Shown: in pieces, positions 52,701-61,300 of the stretch
How the letters are laid out: each line of letters begins with the position of its first letter
Numbering within the stretch: the first letter of the stretch is position 1
NCBI GenBank assembly: GCA_963678675.1
Contig: OY783192.1
Span: 38,905,250-38,969,249, forward strand
Length of the DNA stretch: 64,000 nucleotides
Direction: 5' to 3'
Origin: Xiphydria camelus
Lineage: Eukaryota; Arthropoda; Insecta; Hymenoptera; Xiphydriidae
Program-made: the position numbers and the translations under genes
The notes under the pieces: generated by a model
Database searches by the model: none
What the model saw: only the letters and a program-made list of their open reading frames with translations
Told to the model about the DNA's origin: nothing

Positions 52701-55311
52701 TGTCCACGAGTTCGCGATCGAGAATATCGAGGCGCGTTTCACCGCGTCTATTGTCACGTACGGGGTGTCGTAACGGAATCGTTACCAAAGCGGAGCGACG
52801 TTAGCGAGTCGTACGGTAGAAGCATCGCGATCGACGACAGAGGGGCACTGACTCCGACGCGTGACGTATGTATCTCAGGCGTGTCAACAATTCGATTATG
52901 CGTCACGTAGATGAATCGAAGTGCGTAGAGGCCGTTGCACAACGAGAAAAGTAAGGATTAAGAAATAAGAAATCAAATTCCGATTGTTTGGAATAAGGAA
53001 TGGGAGATGAGAAATAAAATTCCAACCAATCGGAATCTTATTACTCGTTCCTTATTATTTTTTTTGCGCAAGTCAAGTATCATTTAAAAAGGGATGTCGA
53101 AAGTCGAGGAGGCAGAGGCTATAGTCGTTGTCGTTTCAATCAAATGCGTATCATCGAGATTGATATCGTGGAATGAAAATATTCGCTTCTCCGAGAAGCG
53201 ATACACGCGCAGTTGGAAATTTTGTGCTGAAACTGGTCCACTTATTATTCGGCATGATGAAATCAACCGATCCCTCGAATTGATCCAACCATTTTTTTAT
53301 GTTAAAATTAACACGAAAAATAGTAAATTAAAATGAACAATCCAATTGTTGATTTCAACATCCAGAAATGGGTGGACCGATTCTAACCCAGAATTTCCAA
53401 CTGCGTATGATTTATTCATTAAACGTATTATGCGATATGTACGAAGAAAATAACTTAATAGTCGCTTTTCACTTACACGCGTGTCTTCGTTCCGAATATT
53501 ATCAATATTCGCCTCGGACGCGGGATCCCGGCCGACGGATTTACGTCACTCTCGTTCCAATGAACGCCCGGGTGAACGAATTGACGGAGAGACCGCGCCT
53601 CGCTCGTGTCGTTCACAGTGAAAGTGATCGCACGCTGCCGATCTCGGCCGAGACATTGAAAAATCATTCAAGTGGAACGCCGTTGCAACTTTCGTGGCAA
53701 CGCTCCACGCGTGCACCGTTGGTTATATCCGAAGTGCACGGGTGGGATCACTTGTACAGGGCGATTCAGAATGGTCAAATATCGCGTTTCGATGATATTA
53801 TATATTTCTTTATCTCATTGAGAATTAAAGCTTGAAAAAATCGCCCACTCTGGAATATTCAGGGATCTTATTTAATTATTTTTTATTCATCATAAATTTC
53901 AGGAAGAAATTTCATGCGAATATCCAATTATGCAACGCAGGAATGATTAATTACACCATTGCACCGTAATTGATAAAAGCTTATTTAAATATGGCGATGT
54001 ACACCCGCGAGTTAAAATTTTTATAGCACCCAGTACGTGCTACGATCGTCTTCCTGGCGGCGATCCGATGATTCGGGATGTCCGTCAAGGGGTAGTACTC
54101 GTACCGCTGGCGCACTGCTGGCCTCCGCGGCTGCATCGTCGTCCAATTGTCATACTTACTGCGAAATTGTTACATTTCTAGACGCGTTGCAGGCCTGATG
54201 TCCGTTTGACGATGTGCCGTAGGTGTATCGCAGACGTACTGACTTCCAAAATTTCAATCGGGTTGAGTGTTTCGTTGTAGCAAAAACATATTTATCAATC
54301 ATTGCAACATTTAATCGTTTCGAGTGATTGCTTCAAAACCCTTATTTCAGACCATGAAATATCGCAATAATTGACACAAATAACTATTTGCCTTCAGCGG
54401 AATATTTATTTCGCCATATTTAGATCAGCTTTTATTAATTAGTAATAAACTATTTCTTCGGTGAATCGGTATCGGTGCTCATGTGTGCTCGTTAAAATAC
54501 AATTACTCTGTTACTATATTCCCGATAAACGTGTTCCTCGAGCTTCATCAATTTAGTTATCGTTAAAAGTGTGAAATTAATAGTAGATGACGAGTGGGGA
54601 CGACCGAGACGTGTTACCGGCTCTAGCGCTTGACGATAACTGCGTCGGATCGATGATAGGGAGAGTAGGGTGGCACAGGTAGACCGCGCGCGACTCTGAA
54701 TAACATCGCGGTCGAGCTTGTCTTCGTGAATCAACAGTGAATCGCGCCATATTGACATTCATTTAGCATATCTGTGTGTCTGTATTGTATTTCAAAATAC
54801 GTACGTTTTGTATAATATAAAGAGAATCGCGTACGATGAAGTATCAAGTGAAGTAGTTTGAAATTACGAAGCGTCATGAAAATTCTCTGATTTTTCTTTG
54901 ACTTTTCCATGACATAGATATCGTATTTCAAAATACGTACACTCTATATGAAGGGAATCGCGCGTGCTAAAATTTCAAGTGAAGCCTCTTGAAATTACAA
55001 AGTATTATCAAAACTTCCGAATTTTTCTTTGACATTTCCATGATATGGGAAAATGATTCGACAATTCCAGATGACCTGAAATTTTCCAATCGTTATTAGA
55101 TACCGTGATAAAATATTTCTGAATAAACCTGTACCATAAACTGGTCCGCTCCTACTCTCGAAACGAATGCGAGAGGAGTGGCTCGAAACGTCGGCATTCT
55201 CTTCGTCCGTCTCCATCGTTTCTTCTCTCTCTCCCTCTCTCTCTCTTAATTCACTTATCGATCCCGCTCGCAGCGTACAATATATAATTCGTCTCTCCGA
55301 TGCTTCTCTCC

Positions 55312-55367
<56 letters not shown>

Positions 55368-58300
55368 AGCCTCGAACCGATGGAACGTCAAAAGAAAACG
55401 CCGCAATCGCGGAACGAATTTCTTTCGCTGCAACGCGAAACGGGAACTCGGCTCGAGACTTTCTCCCGATGAGCTTTTGAGTGGATACCGCGCCGGGTTC
55501 TTCGACTGCCTCGCCTCGTCTTTCTTTTTTTTTCGTCGTTCCATCGCGCATACCCAGGATGAGAACTCGCGATGACAGAGTCGATTACGTATCGTTCCAT
55601 CGACGATTTTTAAACGTAAACGCCGACGTCGTTACGAAACGTTTGAAAAATTTTAATTTTTTTCACCGGACGATGAAGTCATTGGAGAGCAAGTCGGAGA
55701 ATTTCATCAGTCGGATGCACCTGTCTAATCGAATCCTCGTCGTGCCTCGGTTCATTCTAAAATTCACGATTCATTCGGGTTTTCCTCATCAGCGTCGATT
55801 TCTAAGATTTCAATTCTCTTATCCCGATCCTTTTCCGTTGATCGGTATACCAGACCTCGTTCGTGTTAATTTTACAAATAATCGTCCCGGTCTTGGAAAG
55901 CACGTTGATGCTCATTCGCGCTATGCATACGTACTCGTACACACAATGCGTCGGAGGACATTGACACGCGCGATACCGATGATCGACGCGATACAGGTAT
56001 GCAGATAGGTACAAGTATAGGTATATTTAACTCTACGGCATGGAAGTGCCGATCGAAGAGGTCGAGTGCGCGACTCGACCCGAAAAAGTTCGAACCTGCA
56101 AACTCGAGGAGAGGCCTGTTCAACTTCCGCGTTCGACCGCCCGCTTTTACTTTTTACTCGGAAGTTCGCCCCGTGAGAGTGCTACCGCGTAACTATCGAT
56201 CCTTATCCCCTTACTTCTCGGCCTCTCGTGAATACTGCTCGCGACACGCGTGTACAGATATCGGTTTTCTACTGCTTTCTTTACAGTGATGAGAGTTTGA
56301 CTGGGAAACTCACTTTACGCACATCGCGGAACTGCAGAACCCGCGTTAACAGTAGGAGCATTTATTTGTAAGCGAATATCTCATCCGTATCGGCCCGGAA
56401 CTTTCCCGTATCTCGGAATCTCGAGAGAAGAATAACGGTGGAAGGGGTTCTACCTCTGAAAATAATAAAGATCCTCCTCTTTTTTCCGCGGCGGAGGGAC
56501 CGCTAATCACCTCACGTGACCCGTACCGCATCATCGTTAAGAAGCACCGCGCGCGCGCGCGCGCCTGCCTTCGTAGAAATCCGCGCGGTACTCGCAGCCG
56601 TTCTCGCCGGGATATAGTATGTATAGAGAGTCGGACGGAGAATACCGTTTTCCCGCAGGGGTGTACAATTGGTTGCAGTTTCCGCAGGCTACCATCTCGC
56701 GTGGTACAGATACGGGCGGCGCGTTATACCGTACTTCCGCGTTTACGGAAACACCCCGTGTTTCGCTCCTTCGAATAAACGATCATTTTTCACGGTACCC
56801 GCGTTACACGGACATGCCTGATCTGCGCCGGCGATACCAACTCGAACCATTTCGCGCACCGCGCGCGACATGGTAGTCGGCGTCCGTGGCGATGAGCTTC
56901 CGCGGACTCTCTCCGCAGGGGGAAGGGGAGGGACGCCGCGAGGCACGCGGGAGAAGAACCGAGAGCTTCGCGGTAAAGCGACCGACCGGTTGTCGATCTC
57001 CCGACGCGACGGACGCGTGGATGCGGGATCGCTGCGAACGCGCGCCGGCGTCGGCGATGTGTGCCTTCACACCGCTGCGTCCCCTCCGCTGCGTCCGCAC
57101 GGCCCGCGACGGTGCTCACGGTGGGAGAGGGGGGCCGCCCCCCGAGGAGCGCACCTGACACCGAGACCGGTTGAAACTCCGAGAGGTGCTCTCTCTCGAA
57201 GTCAGTTCCCGTCGGTCGTCGAACGATACGGACGATCGAGCGGAATCTCGCGGCGAAACCGATCGGAGATCGGTAAGCGCGATCGAGACGGAGGGGCTCC
57301 GATTGCGAATCGGTTGAGTGCGGAAGAATATCTCGTCGTTGATTCGCGCAATTCCGAGCGATCCCTTCGCGACGTAACCGATTTCTCGAAGATCGCAATC
57401 ATAAATCGTTGACCGATCGCGACGGGAAAAATCCGAGCCCACACGGTTTACAATCGCTAACGGTACACGCTCGGCGGAGGCCGGCAGGTGTCACCGTCGA
57501 TCGAACGAACGATTGCGGAATAGAGTGCCCCTGACGATCGATCGAGCGCTTCTCATTCGCTGGTTCCCCGGCGAAAGGTAGAAGAAACCGGCTGGTCCGG
57601 CGAAGAGAACTCGTCGCGAAGCGCTTTCCGGTGTCTCGGGAAGCCCTGCCCTGCGGAAGAAAGCGGTGCTCGGTTGTTCGCGGCGGAGAATCACCGGTTA
57701 GTCGTTACTGGCGAGGGGCGAGTGTTATTCGTCGCTTATCGCGTATCAACGGCTGTCGTTGCAGTTGGGACGATAAGGAGAAGAGCTTCGTCGCTGTTTG
57801 ATTAATATTCATTCGCGCTAATTCCACCGACCGAAGGTTCTCGAGTTTTCGTACGTTTCGTCGAACGGAGTAGTTTCTTGCTTCGAAACGGAAGGAAAAC
57901 GCGTGGAAGAAAATCGAGAACCCGTAGAAGCACAGTGAGACGAGAAATTCGACGAAACCGCGCGCCAGCCGATGAGATGCTTTCGTGGCGCCACTACGAG
58001 AGTCATTCGCGCGAGGAAGAATCGAACGGAAGAGGCTGAAGGAACACGAAGAAAGTAGAGTGCCTCGAGGCCGCATCTCCTCGTACCCCCCGGCTAACGG
58101 TGATCGCGCGCGATGGCGTCAACGAAGACCCCCGTCAAGACCGGCCGGACCAGCGGCCTTCGAAAGTTCTACAACGGAACCCAATGGTCGTCGCCCGGTG
58201 CGGGAAGCCAACGATTGGCCAAGGCCAGGAGCAGTCCGAACATATCGAAACCGCTGACGATATCCGTGCCGATCGGACACGCCAACAGAACCGAGGAGAA

Positions 58301-61300
58301 ATCTTCAACGACGAGACCCGGTACCACTGGAGCGTCCCTCGCGAAAAAACAGACGACCGACGCCAGGTCGGCAGTCGTCTCCACCTGCGGAAACTCTCGA
58401 AACGCGGGTGGGACCGGCAAGTCGGTCGGCGCAAACGTGACCGTCGTGCTGATACCGGGTAGCGATTCAGGTGCGAGCGGTAAACCGCGCCAGTCGGCAT
58501 CCAACGCCAATGTCGAGAAGAACGCGGGTAAAAGCAGTGTCATGCCCGCACCGAGCGCCAGTCCCCGCAAGAAGAACGAGAAGAAAATTCGCGAAGCCAC
58601 GTCCACCTCCTGTACCATCCTGGAGGATCGAGCGTTACTGAAGAAGGGCCTCGGCGGCGCGCCGGACGGGCGGCTGCCCAAAAAACCCGAAGCTCTGCGC
58701 AAGGGTGCGAGTCTCAATCGGTCCACCAGCCTGTGGAGCGTCCCCGTAGCCTCCGACGGCCAGGGCAAGGGTCACGCGCGAAAAAAGGGCGCCTGCAGGG
58801 ACGAGGCGCTCGGCGAGCGGCGCAAGGAAACGCTGGACAGGACCACCAGCCTGTGGAGCGTGCCCTGCGACTCCGCCGCGGTAAGCGGCCGGATGTCCAG
58901 GGCCAAATCCGTCGCGGGACTGCGACCCAGTCGCATCCCCCTGTTCACGCAACACTTTTCCGTCGCCCCGAACGGCGCGCGCTCTCTCGCCGATCTAACG
59001 CAGGTAGATCGCAGCGGAGAGAGGAGCGCCGCGAAGATCGTCGCCGTCGCCGTCGCCGTCGACGAGGTCGATCGGTCCGTGGACGAGCACATCTACGAGA
59101 ATTGCAGGGACGCCGTCGCGAAGGACCGTTCGCCGAGTGTTCCCATCTACGAGAACTTCGTAGACGGGCAAGCGCAGTCCGCGAACGGAAGCGAGGGGAA
59201 AGCGGAGGACGAGAAGAAGCGAGAGCGTGAACTGGTCAGGACGAAATCGGTGCCGGTGGAGACGATAACCGACCTGGAGAAGCGGGCGGAGCAACTCATG
59301 GCCGAATTGGACGACGAGGAGGAGGAGAAACCCCCGCCGAAGACGTCCTCGTCTCTCGGCGTCGACATCGATCGCGATTGCAACGCGCATCGGGCGAATC
59401 TCGAAAAGAGCAAGGAGGTGCTGTCGAGGAGCCGAGAGAATCTGAACAGGAGCCGCGAGAAATTGGCCCGGAGCAAGGAGAACCTGGCCAGGAGCCACGA
59501 GATCCTCGAGAGGGGTCGCGGTTTCGCCAAGAGTCACGAGAGTCTGCTGCGCCGCGAACCGGAGATGAGCATCCAGGAGATCCGGCGCAATTGGGAGAAT
59601 CAGATCAAGAGGTCGAAGGGCGACGCCAAGAAACCGCCCAGAGCCCCGAATTCGCTCTCCACCGGCGAACTTCGCGAACCGAAGAGACCCGGAAACGGTG
59701 GGGTGCAGAAGCCCGCGAAGGAGATAGAACATTTGGTGAACTTTTTCAATTGCAAAAACGTCACCGAGGTGTCCGACGGCCCTGCGAAGGACCCGGCGCC
59801 GCCTCTCGTCGGCTCCAAGAAGGACGGCAAGGAAGAGAAGAGCAGCGGATACGTCTCCGACGGCAATTGCTCCGAGGACAGCGGCCACATGAGCAACGAG
59901 AACGAAGTCGAGTGGAAGGAACGTCACGACGAGCTGAAGAATCTCGACGACAAGAGCGAGCGCTTCCTCAAGGAGATCATCCACGACCTGGACGCCAGTT
60001 TGGAACGGACGATCGAGGTCTTCACCTCGACGCCCATCGTGCGACGCTTTATCTCGGTGGACCGCGAGGAGAAGAAACTGGCCGAGAAGAGCCTGTCGAC
60101 GTCGAGCGGCGCCAGCAGCATCGACAGCTGGGAGGAGAGCGCGAAGAGCTCGGATGGGAGCGAGAGGTGGCGGGGTGGGAAGACGAGCGCGAAAGCGGCG
60201 TCCGCACCGGCGACCACGGACGGACGACAGGTCACCGTTAAGACTGCGCGCTCTCGTACTCAGGTAGCGGGCGAGGGGAAACGCTTGATAACTCGCGACA
60301 CGGTAGCGGCGCGCGACCCACGTGCGTCCTCGCGATCGCGTTTCCTCGATCGGCGCACCGGTCGAGATTTATCGCGGCAATCGGCGCGTGGGATTTACAC
60401 GGAGATAGATGACTTGAGAAACGACGGCGATATATGAATTACGCGAGGCGCGCGTCCGAAAATGGTTCGGAGGAAGGTCCTCGCTGTGTGTGTGTGTGTG
60501 TGTGTCTGGTTCGGAAAAAAAAAGTCATCAAGTCTTTGAATTATCGGCCGGCAGTGCCACGGTTGCGAATCGAGTAGCGTATACATCACGGCGATCGCTT
60601 CGAACGTCGTCGAGAATATTATGCAGTCTCCGCCGCGCTATCCTTTTTTCACCGTGCGAATAATCAGGTCGCCATCGTAACCAAATATCCGCGCGGACGC
60701 GGCCACGCATGCGGGTCGATGCGAAATAATCTGCTGAAATGATCAGCACGCTTCTATTAACGGCTTGGCATGATCCATCGCTTCACCCGAGAGTGCGGCT
60801 CTCATTCCGGTAAATGATTATCGCGGAAGCTTTGGTGTCGGACTCGGTTTCGTTGGCAAACGCGCTGGATCGGTGATGCGTGCGTGTACGGGATTTTTAT
60901 GCTTCATGTGGTATTCAAGTGCCCGTAGAAAGTCGTGTACGAATTTTCGAGCGAAGCTTTCAGTTCAAACTGAATCGGGATTTCAAGCATCTATGAATAC
61001 CGTCGATGGAGCTGGCAATGGTTGTGAAAGCATCGCTACAAAATACCGCCATAAATCTGACGCTGCAATCACGTAATAACGTTCCCGACTTAACGAAGCT
61101 AATTCTTCCTTTCTTCCCTCGTTCGTCGAATAGATATTCTTCCGATCCGGCGCTCTGGAACGGCTCGAGGCTCAAAGGGACGAGAAGCTCACCGGACATA
61201 TCATACTCCTGCAGGCGCGATGTAGGGGATACCTCGCTCGTCGGAAGCTTCAGACCTTAAAGGTATTCCTTTGCACGAGTACCTATACATATATGTCTAC

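Larger units (their letters stand above)
34555..61133 (+). other. Giant intron (26.6 kb) between converter and lever arm
   Basis: This intron contains an alternative first exon (58113) near its 3' end, hairpin repeats (34879 and 39754), family A and B palindromes (38930, 45540, 53205), a four-unit tandem array (41777), a nested MITE (49498), a two-unit duplication (54787) and several microsatellites. Long frames such as 46669-47463 and 51197-52033 are Arg/Ser-rich, lack domains and are judged spurious. No other gene is supported on either strand. Confidence 0.8.

Noticed and set aside
59378..60241. 287-codon frame in a second + frame over the 58113 exon, and a 329-codon minus frame at 58995-59984
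   Set aside because: Both are shadows of the G/C-ending codons of the 58113 exon; the 58113 frame has the coherent motifs and repeats.
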